From Actinoplanes sp. TBRC 11911 (lineage in GTDB: Bacteria > Actinomycetota > Actinomycetes > Mycobacteriales > Micromonosporaceae): DNA of 64,000 nt. The position numbers were made by a program, and so were the translations under genes. The stretch's first letter is position 1; each line of letters begins with the position of its first letter. The notes beneath the pieces were generated by a model, which was not told the origin of the DNA, did not search any database, and was given only the letters and a program-made list of their open reading frames with translations. The DNA lies in NCBI RefSeq assembly GCF_012933445.1, contig NZ_JABBNC010000021.1, forward strand, positions 1-64,000, written 5' to 3'. This document shows, piece by piece, positions 52,180 through 61,971 of the stretch.

Positions 52180-54984
52180 CTAACCTCCCAGATCGAATTT
52201 CTCCCACGCCCCGATGGCCGCCCGGTTGGCGATCAGCGGTGCGGCCCCGGCGTTCTCCGCCGTCACGTACATATTGTTGGCCGCCGATCTTAGGCTCTCA
52301 CTTCCGTCCGCGTTACGGATCAGCGCGAACGTCTCCCACGGCCCGACGGTTGCCCGGTTCGCGATCAGTGCCGCCGCCCCGGCGTTCTCGGCACAGACGT
52401 ACATGCCGCTGGCCCGCGACCGCAGCGCCACATTGCCGCCGCCCAGGTCGACCACGTCGAACCGTTCGGTGGCACCCGCGGTCGCCTTGTTGGCGATCAG
52501 CGCCGTGGTCGTGTTCGGCGCCGACACGAACTGGTTGTTCACCAGCGCTTTCAGGGTCGAGCCGGTCGGCTGCGCCACGCCGGTGTCGAACGTGAAGGCG
52601 TCCACATCGAACAGGTTGCCCGCACCGCCCTTGAACACCAGATACAACTGGGTGGGACCGGATGGCACGTTCGTCAGCGCGGTGCTGACATCCACGTACG
52701 TCTCCCATCCGCCGGTGTTCGCGACGGTCGCCGTGCCGTGCAGCGGTCCGGTCGCCGACCCGCTGCGCACCTCGATCGTCCCGCCCGCGCCGGCCGACGC
52801 CACCCGCGCGGTGAACCGGGTCGCCGTGGACAGGTTGTACGGCCGGAACGAGATCCAGTCGCCGTTGTCGATGAACCCGGCCGTCGCGCCGCCCTCGGCG
52901 TTCGCGTGCGTCGCGACCTGCACGCCGCCCGACTGGGTGCCGAAGTGCTCACCCTGCCGGTGCCGCGGCTGCAGCGTCCGCTGGCTGGTGCCGGTCAGCC
53001 CGCCCTTGTCGGTGTACGAGGCCACGAACACCCCGAAGATGTTCGCCGCGCTGTCGTGCTCGCCGTCGGCCGGCACGGTCAACGTGCCGCTGCAGCCGGT
53101 CTTCGAGGTGATCTGGTGCGCGTGGCTGTCGTGCCCGAGCAGGTACGTCACGGTCACCTTAGTGCAGTCGATGGTGCCGTCCTCCGGGTCACTGACCGTC
53201 ACCGTGAACGGGACCGTGTCGCCGAAGCTGAACAAAGTGCCGTCGGCCGGCGTCGTCAACGTGACGGTCGGCGCGGTGTTGCCGACCGTGATCGGGATGC
53301 TGGCCGTGCCGCTCAGCCCGGTCGGGTCGGTCACCCGCAGTGTCGCGGTGAAATTCCCATTGCTCCCGTACGTCTTGACGGGGTTGGCCGCCGTCGAGGA
53401 GGTCCCGTCACCGAACGTCCACAGGTAGCTCAGCGCCCCGCCTTCCGGGTCACTGCTCCCGGCCGACGAGAAGGTGACGGTAAGCGGACTCGGCCCGGAC
53501 GTCTTGTTCGCCGTCGCCACCGCCACCGGGCTGCGGTTGCCACCCCCGATGTACTCGATCCGGTACAGCGCCTGATTGTTCGCCCCGGTCCCGTAGTCGA
53601 GCACGTACAACGCGCCGTCCGGCCCGAACGCCATGTCCATCACCTGCGTGCCGGACCACGGGAAGCCGCTGATCTCGCCGTACGTGCCGTTGCTGTTGAC
53701 CTGGATCGCCTTGATCCAGCGGCGGCCGTACTCACCGGCGAAGTACCGGCCGTCCAGCGACTGCGGGAACTTGACCGCCGAGTTCAGCGCCGCGTCGTAC
53801 CGGTAGACCGGGCCGCCCATCGGGGACTCCGATCCACCGCCGAACTCCGGGGGCGTCGAGTCGAAGCCGTACCGGATCCAGGCGGGCTTCGCGGCGGGCA
53901 GCGTCGGCAGGCCGGTGTTGCGGAACGAGTTGTTCGTCGGCCCGCCGGCACAGTTGTACTTGGCTGCGGACGGCCCGGACGGGAACGTGTACTCGTTGTA
54001 GGTCTCGGCGGTCGAGTTGCCGCCGGTGCAGTACGGCCAGCCGTAGAAGCCGGGCGCGGTGATCCGGTCGAACTCGACCTGCCCGCCGGGCCCGCGGTTC
54101 GCATCGGCGGCGCCCGCGTCCGGCCCGTAGTCGCCGAGGTAGACGATGCCGGTCGGCTTGTCCACGCTCATCCGGAACGGGTTACGGAAGCCCATCGCGT
54201 AGATCTCCGGGCGGGTGTTCGCGGTGCCCGGCGCGAACATGTTGCCGGCCGGGATCGTGTACGTGCCGTTCGCCTGCGGCTTGATCCGCAGCACCTTGCC
54301 GCGCAGGTCGTTCGTGTTCGCCGCGGAGCGCTGCGCGTCGAACTGCGGGTTGCGGTTGGTGCGCTCGTCGATCGGGGTGAACGCCTGCGACTCGAACGGG
54401 TTGGTGTCGTCGCCGGTGGTCAGATACAGGTTGCCGGCCGCGTCGAAGTCGAGGTCGCCGCCGACGTGGCAGCACTGGCCGCGGTCGTTGTCCACGGTCA
54501 TCACGACGACTTGACTGGACATGTTGATGGTGTCGTCCGCGTTGAGCGTGAACCGGGACAGGTTGAGATGACCCTTCCACGCGTTGAAGTCGGCCGCCGT
54601 GCCGGTGGTCGGCGCGTCCCCGGCCGGGGTGCTCAGGGGTGGCGAGTAGTAGAGATAGATCCAGCGGTTGCTGGCGAAGTTAGGATCGACCGCGACACCT
54701 TGCAGCCCTTCCTCGTCGTGCGTGTAGACCGGGATGTTCGCGGCCACCTTGGTGTTGCCCGCCGCGTCGGTGACCCGCACGGTGCCGTTGCGCGCGGTGT
54801 GGATGACCGAGCGGTTCGGCAGCACCGCCAGCGACATGGCCTCACCGAGCTCGGCGCTGCCGCTGGCCAGCGACACTTGCTGGTAGTCCGCGGCGGGGAT
54901 GTCCGCGGCTTCGGAAACGGTGGCCACGGCGACCGCGCCGGTGACGCCGAGGAGCAGCGCGGCCAGATACTTGGACAGACGCAT
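52180..54984 (-). CDS. secreted PQQ-type sugar dehydrogenase with PKD, CBM6-like and fascin-like domains
   Basis: This 934-residue exported protein has a signal peptide (MRLSKYLAALLLGVTG) and a GSDH-type beta-propeller (about 30-480: EGLQGVAVDPNFASN, CCHVGGDLDFD, LGDYGPDAG, VMDMAFGPDGALYVLDYG). A PKD domain (VTFSSAGSSDPEGG, WTFGDGTSS), an Ig-like stretch and a CBM6-like segment (GDWISFRPYNLS) come next. The last 125 residues form a fascin-like beta-trefoil module (ALRSRASGMYVCAENAGAA). It would oxidise or bind sugars outside the cell. GGAGG lies six bases before the ATG at 54982-54984. An ATG two codons earlier overlaps the upstream stop as ATGA. Confidence 0.87.
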   Translation of the reverse strand: MRLSKYLAALLLGVTGAVAVATVSEAADIPAADYQQVSLASGSAELGEAMSLAVLPNRSVIHTARNGTVRVTDAAGNTKVAANIPVYTHDEEGLQGVAVDPNFASNRWIYLYYSPPLSTPAGDAPTTGTAADFNAWKGHLNLSRFTLNADDTINMSSQVVVMTVDNDRGQCCHVGGDLDFDAAGNLYLTTGDDTNPFESQAFTPIDERTNRNPQFDAQRSAANTNDLRGKVLRIKPQANGTYTIPAGNMFAPGTANTRPEIYAMGFRNPFRMSVDKPTGIVYLGDYGPDAGAADANRGPGGQVEFDRITAPGFYGWPYCTGGNSTAETYNEYTFPSGPSAAKYNCAGGPTNNSFRNTGLPTLPAAKPAWIRYGFDSTPPEFGGGSESPMGGPVYRYDAALNSAVKFPQSLDGRYFAGEYGRRWIKAIQVNSNGTYGEISGFPWSGTQVMDMAFGPDGALYVLDYGTGANNQALYRIEYIGGGNRSPVAVATANKTSGPSPLTVTFSSAGSSDPEGGALSYLWTFGDGTSSTAANPVKTYGSNGNFTATLRVTDPTGLSGTASIPITVGNTAPTVTLTTPADGTLFSFGDTVPFTVTVSDPEDGTIDCTKVTVTYLLGHDSHAHQITSKTGCSGTLTVPADGEHDSAANIFGVFVASYTDKGGLTGTSQRTLQPRHRQGEHFGTQSGGVQVATHANAEGGATAGFIDNGDWISFRPYNLSTATRFTARVASAGAGGTIEVRSGSATGPLHGTATVANTGGWETYVDVSTALTNVPSGPTQLYLVFKGGAGNLFDVDAFTFDTGVAQPTGSTLKALVNNQFVSAPNTTTALIANKATAGATERFDVVDLGGGNVALRSRASGMYVCAENAGAAALIANRATVGPWETFALIRNADGSESLRSAANNMYVTAENAGAAPLIANRAAIGAWEKFDLGG

Positions 54985-54986
54985 GG

Positions 54987-56153
54987 TCATCCTCCGGTGA
55001 CGAGGTCGAACTTCTCCCACGGGCCGATCGCGGTGCGGTTGGCGATGAGCGCGGACGCACCCGCGTTCTCCGCCGTGACGTAACGGTTGTTGACCGTCGC
55101 GCGGAAGCTGACCGTGCCGTCGCTGTTGGTGATCCGGGTGAACGTCTCCCAGGACCCGACGGCGGCGCGGTTGGCGATCAGCGGGTTGTTGCCGCTGTTC
55201 TCGGCACAGACGTACTGGCCGGTCGCCTTGGACCGCAGCGCGACGTTGCTCCCGGTCAGCGGCACGATGTCGAAGCGCTCGGCGGCCGTCGACGCCGTGG
55301 TCGCGCTGGCGATCAGGTTGCCGGCCGCGGTGCTGACGAACTTGTTGTTCGCCTTCGAGCGCAGCGCGGTGCCGGCCGGGACCGGGTTGGTGCGCGGCGT
55401 GCAGTCCGCGGTCACCGCGCCGCCGGCGAAGCGGATCCCGCCCAGGAGCAGCCGGGTGAAGTTCGCATCCGCGTACGACTCCTGGGTGTGCCCGAGCCCG
55501 GTGTAGAAGGCGCGGCCACCCTGGTAGTTCTGGCACCACGTGATCGGGTGGTCGCCGGCCATCGAGCCACCCGAGTACGTGCTTTCGTCGAGGCTGAGCA
55601 GCACGCGGACGTTCGCGCGGGGATTGGCGCGGTAGTTGTACCACTCGTCGGTGCGGACCCACGCCGCCGGCAGATGTGCCGTCGCCGGATTGGTGGCGTC
55701 CTCGACGCGTACCGTGGCCTGTTGAATTGCCGGATGTGAATTGAAGTAGGCGCCGACCAGCCCGCCGTACCAGGGCCAGTCGTATTCGGTGTCGGCCGCC
55801 GCGTGCACGCCGACGTAACCGCCGCCGGCCGCGATGTACGACTGGAACGCGGTCTGCTGCGTCGCGTTCAGCACGTCGCCGGTGGTGGAGAGCCAGACCA
55901 CCGCCTGGTACTGCGCCAGATTGGCGGTGGTGAATTGGCCGGCGTCCTCGGTGGCCGTCACCGAGAAGCCGTTCTGGCTGCCGAGCGTCTGGATCGCGGC
56001 GATGCCGGCGGGGATGGCGTCGTGCCGGAAACCGGCGGTCTTCGAGAAGACCAGAACCTTGGTGACGGGTGCCGCCGCCGGCGCGGGGATCGCCGGCGCG
56101 GCGATGAGGAGGAGGACGAGGGCGGACAGGACGGTGGTGAGGCGTCGCAGCAT
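54987..56153 (-). CDS. secreted ThuA-domain protein with fascin-like module
   Basis: This 388-residue exported protein has a signal peptide (RRLTTVLSALVLLLIAAPA) and a ThuA/trehalose-utilisation domain of glutamine-amidotransferase-like fold (about 30-255: VLVFSKTAGFRHDAIPAG, GGGYVGVHAAADTEYDWPW, GRAFYTGLGHTQESY). A C-terminal fascin-like module (about 262-388) is shared with the two flanking genes. The ThuA domain lacks a visible catalytic triad. GGAG precedes the ATG. Middle gene of the secreted carbohydrate operon. Confidence 0.87.
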   Translation of the reverse strand: MLRRLTTVLSALVLLLIAAPAIPAPAAAPVTKVLVFSKTAGFRHDAIPAGIAAIQTLGSQNGFSVTATEDAGQFTTANLAQYQAVVWLSTTGDVLNATQQTAFQSYIAAGGGYVGVHAAADTEYDWPWYGGLVGAYFNSHPAIQQATVRVEDATNPATAHLPAAWVRTDEWYNYRANPRANVRVLLSLDESTYSGGSMAGDHPITWCQNYQGGRAFYTGLGHTQESYADANFTRLLLGGIRFAGGAVTADCTPRTNPVPAGTALRSKANNKFVSTAAGNLIASATTASTAAERFDIVPLTGSNVALRSKATGQYVCAENSGNNPLIANRAAVGSWETFTRITNSDGTVSFRATVNNRYVTAENAGASALIANRTAIGPWEKFDLVTGG

Positions 56154-56166
56154 GGGGGCTGACTCC

Positions 56167-58884
56167 TTACCCGTTGACGAGCGTAAATTTCTCCCAGGGA
56201 CCGATGGCGTCCCTGTTCGCGATCAGCGCGGCGGCGCCACTGTTCTCGGCCACCACGTATTTGTTGTTGACCGTCGCCCGGAGGCTGATCGTGCCGTCGC
56301 TGTTGCTGATCCGGGCGAACGTCTCCCACGGGCCGACCGCGGTGCGGTTGGCGATGAGCGGGTTGGCGCCGGCGTTCTCGGCGCAGACATACATATTGTT
56401 GGCTCTCGATCGCAGTGCCACGTTGCCGCCGCCCAGGTCGACCAGGTCGAAGCGCTCGTTCGCGCCGATCGCCGTCGCGCTGGCAATGAGCGGGCTGTTG
56501 CTCGGCGCGCTGACATATTGGTTGTTGGCCTGGGCGAGCAGCGCGGTGCCACCACCGCCGCCGGTCGCGGTGCCGAGCCCGAGCGTGGACGCGGTGCCGC
56601 TCAGCGACTTGACGTTCTGGTTGGCGGTGCCGGTGAGCGTCGTCGAGGCGTACGAGGAAAGGGGTTTGGCGGTTCTCTCCACGACGTAATTGGTGCCGGC
56701 CGCGGTCGCGAAACTGACCTCACCGGTCGAAACCGTCGTGAGAATCGCGTTGTCGGAGGTGCGGCGCACCCGGATCTGCTGGGTGCCCCACGGGTTGACC
56801 ACGCGGGCCTGCTTGCCGAACTGGCTACGGATCCCGACGTATTTGGTCTCGCCGGCCTCCCGTTCGGAGCTGACCACGAAGCCGTCCTTGGCGAGCAGGC
56901 TGAACTTGCCGACGAAATTGCTGTCGTTCGGGATGGCCGGGAACACCCGGATCTTGTCGTTGTAGGACTGCATCAGCGACTCGTTCATCGCGGCCAGGTG
57001 GATGCCGAGATACTCGAACACGCCGTTGGTGTTGTTCGTCATCCCGTTCGGATAATTCTGGTATTTCTGCAGCATGGTCCGCATTCCCTGGTACGCCTGT
57101 TCGCCGAGGCCGAGCCGTGCGGCGTGCACGTGGTCGTTCGCCCAGACGTTGCCGTACGGGAACGGGCGCACGTTCCAGGTATTGACCGCGGTCTGCGTGT
57201 CGGGATAACCGATGCCGGTCTGGTCGTACGGCCAGACGAGCTCCAGGGCCACGTTCTCGCCGTTACGGATCTGCGCCGTGGGCGGGTCGTGCGGCAGGTA
57301 GGCGCCGTTGCTGACCTGGTACGGCGCGAGGTTGTTCAGCACGTCCTGCCAACCGGCCCGGAGATTGTCGTCGACGCCGAGCTGGGTGGAGACCGCGATG
57401 GTGAGGGGGAACAACAGGCGGACGGCGGCCAGATCGGTCAGGGCGTTCTTGACATCCCAGTACGTCTCGTGCGCGTTCGAGCTCGCCATGTAGTACTGGG
57501 ATCCGTTGCGCGACAGGCGGTTCTGATAGAAGCGAACCGAGTCCTTCATGTACGGATAGGCGACGTTCTGCAGATACGCGGTGTCATTCGTGTACCGGTA
57601 GTACTGGTACATGTTGTACGCGGCCTCGGTGCCGGTCGAGTAGATGTCGTTGACGAAATCGCTGCCGACAGTGCCGCGCGCGTTGCCGTCCCAGCCCATC
57701 GTCTCCGGCACCCAGAGCGAATCGGTGTTGTATCGCGTCTGGGTGTACGCCTTGAGCGCGTTCGTGTTCCGCGAGTAGAGGTTGTTGAACGTCTTCATCA
57801 GGTCGGCGTGGTTGGACGCGTAGAACGAGTTGTAGACGTCGCGCTGATTCCAGTACCAGTAGCCGTTGCTCCATTTGGAGTTGTCCTGGGTCGCCCGGAA
57901 CACCCCGTTGATGAAATGCACCGGATAGTTCCCGTAACCACCCGCCGCGATCATGTAGGTCGCCAGGTAGTAGACGTTCTCCAGATAGTCGGATCCGCCG
58001 GCGTTGTACTGCACGAAGCTCTTGGCCCAGAAGCTGTGCCACCAGTTCTTGTAGCTGGTCAGCGTGCTCGCGTAGCCGGTCTGTTTGACCGCCGCGAGCT
58101 GGTTGCGCGCCTGCTGAACCGAGTTGCGGCTCGGCGCGTTGATCCGGCTCGCCGCCGTGAACCAGATGGTGTAGCTCGACGACGGCGTGATGGTCAGCCG
58201 CACGCGGGTGCCGTTCACGGCCTGCGCGGTGTAGGCGGCGCCTTCGACGGTCGCCGCGAATGTGTAGCCGAATCCGTTCGCGTCGGTCTGCCCGCGGCTG
58301 AGCCCGGCGCCGGTCGAGTCGGCGTACGTGCTGACCGTGCGCCACGTGTTCAGGTCGGGCACGTCGGCGATGTTCTGCACCGTGTTCATGTCCCACAGGC
58401 TCAGGTCGAGCGCGACGGTGCCGGTCGCGGCGCTCCCGTCCACGTGCACGCCCATCACCTCGGAGTTCGGGGCGCCCATCACGGTGACGGTGCGGTTGTT
58501 GTCGTACGTGGTGGTCAGCGTGCCGTCGTACAGGGAAAGCCGTTGCTGGGACGACGTGCCGGCCAGCGCGAGATTGAGGTTCCCGGCCGCGTACGTCGAC
58601 TGCTCGGCCAGATCCACCCCGGACACCTGCATGGTCAGCCCGTTCTGGGCCCACGCCATCGCGCCGGTGCGGCCGTTGCCGACCGTCAGCCCGTACAGGG
58701 GATTGGTGTTGGGGCGGTTGTAGACGATGTCGTGCTTCGACAGGTAGCCGGCGTAGTCGACGTTCAGCGCGCCGGTGCTCGAGTTGAACGCCGCGTCGGT
58801 GGGGGCGGCGCTCGCGGGGGAGGGGTGGGCGACGAGGAGACCGGCGATCAGAAGGCCGGCCGCCGCCATGCGGAACGCTCTCAT
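56167..58884 (-). CDS. secreted GH95-like glycoside hydrolase with fascin-like module
   Basis: This 905-residue exported protein has a signal peptide ending ASAAPTDA. An N-terminal beta-sandwich (about 30-270: NPLYGLTVGNGRTGAMAWAQ) leads to an (alpha/alpha)6 barrel (about 290-700). Typical helices there are WYWNQRDVYNSFYASN, SNAHETYWDVKNALTDLAA and ENVALELVWPYDQTG. A beta segment and a C-terminal fascin-like module (about 780-905) follow. The layout fits GH95-type alpha-fucosidase/galactosidase relatives. It is the first gene of the operon, and its substrate is inferred only as a plant or microbial polysaccharide. Confidence 0.8.
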   Translation of the reverse strand: MRAFRMAAAGLLIAGLLVAHPSPASAAPTDAAFNSSTGALNVDYAGYLSKHDIVYNRPNTNPLYGLTVGNGRTGAMAWAQNGLTMQVSGVDLAEQSTYAAGNLNLALAGTSSQQRLSLYDGTLTTTYDNNRTVTVMGAPNSEVMGVHVDGSAATGTVALDLSLWDMNTVQNIADVPDLNTWRTVSTYADSTGAGLSRGQTDANGFGYTFAATVEGAAYTAQAVNGTRVRLTITPSSSYTIWFTAASRINAPSRNSVQQARNQLAAVKQTGYASTLTSYKNWWHSFWAKSFVQYNAGGSDYLENVYYLATYMIAAGGYGNYPVHFINGVFRATQDNSKWSNGYWYWNQRDVYNSFYASNHADLMKTFNNLYSRNTNALKAYTQTRYNTDSLWVPETMGWDGNARGTVGSDFVNDIYSTGTEAAYNMYQYYRYTNDTAYLQNVAYPYMKDSVRFYQNRLSRNGSQYYMASSNAHETYWDVKNALTDLAAVRLLFPLTIAVSTQLGVDDNLRAGWQDVLNNLAPYQVSNGAYLPHDPPTAQIRNGENVALELVWPYDQTGIGYPDTQTAVNTWNVRPFPYGNVWANDHVHAARLGLGEQAYQGMRTMLQKYQNYPNGMTNNTNGVFEYLGIHLAAMNESLMQSYNDKIRVFPAIPNDSNFVGKFSLLAKDGFVVSSEREAGETKYVGIRSQFGKQARVVNPWGTQQIRVRRTSDNAILTTVSTGEVSFATAAGTNYVVERTAKPLSSYASTTLTGTANQNVKSLSGTASTLGLGTATGGGGGTALLAQANNQYVSAPSNSPLIASATAIGANERFDLVDLGGGNVALRSRANNMYVCAENAGANPLIANRTAVGPWETFARISNSDGTISLRATVNNKYVVAENSGAAALIANRDAIGPWEKFTLVNG

Positions 58885-59169
58885 GACGGAAGGCTTAACA
58901 TGGGATGTCTGCCGCAGTCAATTGTTGGGCATCGATGTCTCGCGGAGTGGGTAAAAGCGCTCGCATGCTGCTTGATTCGGCCGTGATCAAGTTTTTCTCG
59001 ACCGCCCAGAGATCCGATGTTTGCTGGATTTACCTGGGGGCGACCCCAGACCCCACGTTGCGGTGCTGGCGCTCGGCGGCTCGGTCGCGGTGGATGCCCG
59101 GTGTCGGCGAGCTCACGGATGTATGACTGCGGACAGAAGTTGTCCTCAATTGCTTCTAGCGTGACTGTC

Positions 59170-60306
59170 ATGAATGCGAACATCAGCCCGTACCGGATCG
59201 ATATCCCCCAGGACCGCCTCGACGACCTGCACCGGCGGCTCGCCCAGACCCGCTGGCCCGACCCGGTGCCCGGCGCCGGTTGGGAGGCCGGGGTGCCGCC
59301 CGACTACCTGCGGGACCTGGCCGACCACTGGCGCACCAAGTACGACTGGCGGGCCCACGAGGCGCGCCTGAACGAGTTTCCCCAGTTCACCACCGTCCTC
59401 GACGGGCAGCCGGTGCATTTCCTGCACGTCCGCTCGCCCCGGCCGGACGCGTTGCCGCTGCTGCTCACGCACGGCTGGCCCGGCTCGATCGTGGAGTTCT
59501 TGAAGATCATCGGACCACTGACCGATCCCGCGCGGCACGGCGGCGACCCCGCGGACGCGTTCCACGTCGTCGCGCCGTCACTGCCCGGCTTCGGGTTCTC
59601 CAGCCCGCTCGCCGGTTCGGGGTGGAGCACGTCGCGGGTCGCGCGCGCGTGGGCTTCGCTGATGGACCGCCTCGGCTACGAGCGTTACGGCGCCCAGGGC
59701 GGCGACACCGGCGCGATCGTCTCCCCGCAGGTCGGCCGCGTCGACCCCGATCATGTCGTCGGAGTGCACGTCAACAACTTGATCGCGTTCCCGTCCGGCC
59801 CGCTCGCCGACCTCGACCCGGCCGACCAGGCCCGCCTCGACCTGATGACGAGGTGGGGTCAGGACATGTCCGGATATGCCATCATTCAGTCGACAAGACC
59901 CCAGACCATCGCGTACGCCCTGACGGACTCGCCGGTCGGCCAACTCGCCTGGATCGTCGAGAAATTCAAGGAGTGGACCGACCCCGCCGCCGAGATCCCC
60001 GAGGACGCCGTCGACCGCGACCTGATCCTCACCGACGTCTCGGTCTACTGGCTGACCGGCACCGCGGGCTCGGCCGCGCGCATCTACTACGAGGACGCCC
60101 GCAGCTGGGGCCAGACCGCGGAACGCTCCCCGGTGCCGACCGGCGTGGCGGTGTTCCCGAACGACGTCACGATCCGCCCGCTCGCCGAACGCGACCACGA
60201 CGTCGTGCACTGGTCCGAGTTCAGCCGCGGCGGCCACTTCGCCGCCCTGGAGGCCCCGGACCTGCTGGTCGACGACGTGCGAACGTTCTTCCGCCAGGTC
60301 CGCTGA
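59170..60306 (+). CDS. epoxide hydrolase (alpha/beta fold)
   Basis: This 378-residue protein has the N-terminal epoxide-hydrolase domain ([19 protein letters not shown]) and an alpha/beta hydrolase core. The core has the oxyanion loop [12 protein letters not shown], the nucleophile Asp in [10 protein letters not shown], a lid tyrosine region and the catalytic His in [12 protein letters not shown]. Length and order match microsomal-type bacterial epoxide hydrolases. No clear ribosome site precedes the ATG, and a GTG three codons upstream is an alternative. It stands alone and cytosolic. Confidence 0.87.
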   Translation: MNANISPYRIDIPQDRLDDLHRRLAQTRWPDPVPGAGWEAGVPPDYLRDLADHWRTKYDWRAHEARLNEFPQFTTVLDGQPVHFLHVRSPRPDALPLLLTHGWPGSIVEFLKIIGPLTDPARHGGDPADAFHVVAPSLPGFGFSSPLAGSGWSTSRVARAWASLMDRLGYERYGAQGGDTGAIVSPQVGRVDPDHVVGVHVNNLIAFPSGPLADLDPADQARLDLMTRWGQDMSGYAIIQSTRPQTIAYALTDSPVGQLAWIVEKFKEWTDPAAEIPEDAVDRDLILTDVSVYWLTGTAGSAARIYYEDARSWGQTAERSPVPTGVAVFPNDVTIRPLAERDHDVVHWSEFSRGGHFAALEAPDLLVDDVRTFFRQVR

Positions 60307-60531
60307 GGGCTGTGGTTACCTGGAGGCGAGCCCCCTGTGCGTATAGGCATGACGTGTCCGCGTGGCAGCTTCAACCGCCCGCCGGCCGAATGCGTAGACC
60401 GGCCCGACGGGCGGGACCGTCAAGCCGGTTCGGAGTGGCGTCACGCAGGTTTCATATGGTGAATGTGGATCTCCGCGGCGATCTGGCGCCCGGCGAAACT
60501 GTCGTACGGGTGTTCGATAATCGTCGGCGTG

Positions 60532-61839
60532 ATGGCAGAACTGGAACAGCTCGGCGACGACGCGGCGAAACTCGCCGCCGCCGCACTGTGGCCGTTCTCC
60601 GACGACGAGCTCACCGACCTGCTCCGGGCAGCACACCGCCTGGAACAGAGCGCTCTGGTGTTGCAGGCCCGGCTGGTGCGGCAGGCCACCACCCGCGGCC
60701 TGCCCGCAGCGGCGGGCCACCGCTCCACGACCCGATGGCTACGCGCCCTGCTGATGCTCGATCCACAACCCGCCCGCGACCTCACCGAAGCCGCCACCGC
60801 CGCACAACACCCGGTCATCGAGCAGGCGATGCTCGACCGGCACACCGACACCCGTCAGGCCGCCGTGATCGCCGCCACCATCGAAGCCATCCCCGCCGAC
60901 CTCGCCGACCACAACGACCTCCCCGCAGCCGACGTGTCCCGCATCGTGCACGACGCCGAGCACACGATGATCGAGATGGCGGCCCGGCTACCCGCCTATC
61001 AGCTACGCCGCATCGGCGAACGCATCCTCGCGCACGTCGCACCCGAGGTGGCCGACCGCGCCGACGAAGCCGCCCTCGCCCGCCAGGAAGCCCGCGCCCG
61101 ACGCCGACGCGGCCTGACCCTGTCCCTGCCGCTCGACGGCCTCGTGCGGCTCTCCGGTGTGCTCGGCATCGAAGACGCCGCCACCGTCCAGGCCGCCCTG
61201 CACCCCCTGTGCCAGCCACTGCCCGAAGACGACCGCACCCCCGCGCAACGCCGCGCTGACGCCCTGGTCGAGATCTGCCGGCTGACCCTGCGCACCGGCC
61301 AGCTCCCCGACGACGGCGGCGAAGCACCCCAAGTCGCGGTCACCGTCGCCTACCAACCCTTGACCCGCACCCTGGGCACCGCCGTCACCGACACCGGCGA
61401 ACGCCTGTCCGCCACGACCGTACGGCAGATGGCCTGCGACGCCCGCATCCTGCCCGTCGTACTCGGCAGCGCCGGCCAGATCCTCGACACCGGCCGCACC
61501 CGCCGGCTCGCGACCGCAGCGTTACGCCGCGCTCTGCACATCCGCGACGGCGGCTGCGCTTTCCCCGACTGCGACCGCCCACCCCGCTGGACCGACGCCC
61601 ACCACATCACCGCCTGGACCGACGGCGGTCCCACCACCCTGGACAACATGGTTTTGCTCTGCCGCCACCACCACCGACTCATCCACCACCCCACCACAGG
61701 CTGGCACATCCGCCTCGGCCCCGACCGGCACCCCGACTTCATCCCACCGCCGAACATCGACCCCCACCAACGACCCCGCCGCAACCTCTACCACGCCCAC
61801 CCGCCTATCCTCGACGACCAGCAGAGCGCAGGACCGTGA
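60532..61839 (+). CDS. DUF222-HNH endonuclease domain protein
   Basis: This 435-residue actinobacterial DUF222/13E12-type protein has an N-terminal helical DUF222 region (about 1-300) and a C-terminal HNH domain. The HNH motif reads DAHHITAWTDGG, LDNMVLLCRHHH, with structural cysteines in CAFPDC. Such genes are abundant, often repeated, and sometimes mobile in actinomycetes. Nuclease function is likely but the role unknown. I chose the ATG at 60532 because upstream frame residues are unlike the family. Confidence 0.87.
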   Translation: MAELEQLGDDAAKLAAAALWPFSDDELTDLLRAAHRLEQSALVLQARLVRQATTRGLPAAAGHRSTTRWLRALLMLDPQPARDLTEAATAAQHPVIEQAMLDRHTDTRQAAVIAATIEAIPADLADHNDLPAADVSRIVHDAEHTMIEMAARLPAYQLRRIGERILAHVAPEVADRADEAALARQEARARRRRGLTLSLPLDGLVRLSGVLGIEDAATVQAALHPLCQPLPEDDRTPAQRRADALVEICRLTLRTGQLPDDGGEAPQVAVTVAYQPLTRTLGTAVTDTGERLSATTVRQMACDARILPVVLGSAGQILDTGRTRRLATAALRRALHIRDGGCAFPDCDRPPRWTDAHHITAWTDGGPTTLDNMVLLCRHHHRLIHHPTTGWHIRLGPDRHPDFIPPPNIDPHQRPRRNLYHAHPPILDDQQSAGP

Positions 61840-61971
61840 AGTAGCCGGACATCGACCTCGGCGCACAAGGTCGCGGCGCCGTCGGGCGTCTGGCTCACCA
61901 CCATGTGTTTGGTGAGGGCATCCAGATACACCACGTTGACGGAGCGGCCGGCCAACCGGTCCGATGGCTTC

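Noticed and set aside
52738-55083. 781-codon plus-strand frame
   Set aside because: Antisense to the PQQ-type dehydrogenase gene, which has clear domains and a ribosome site.
55834-58986. 1050-codon plus-strand frame
   Set aside because: Antisense to the GH95-like gene. The translation is Val/Arg/Gly-rich with no domain.
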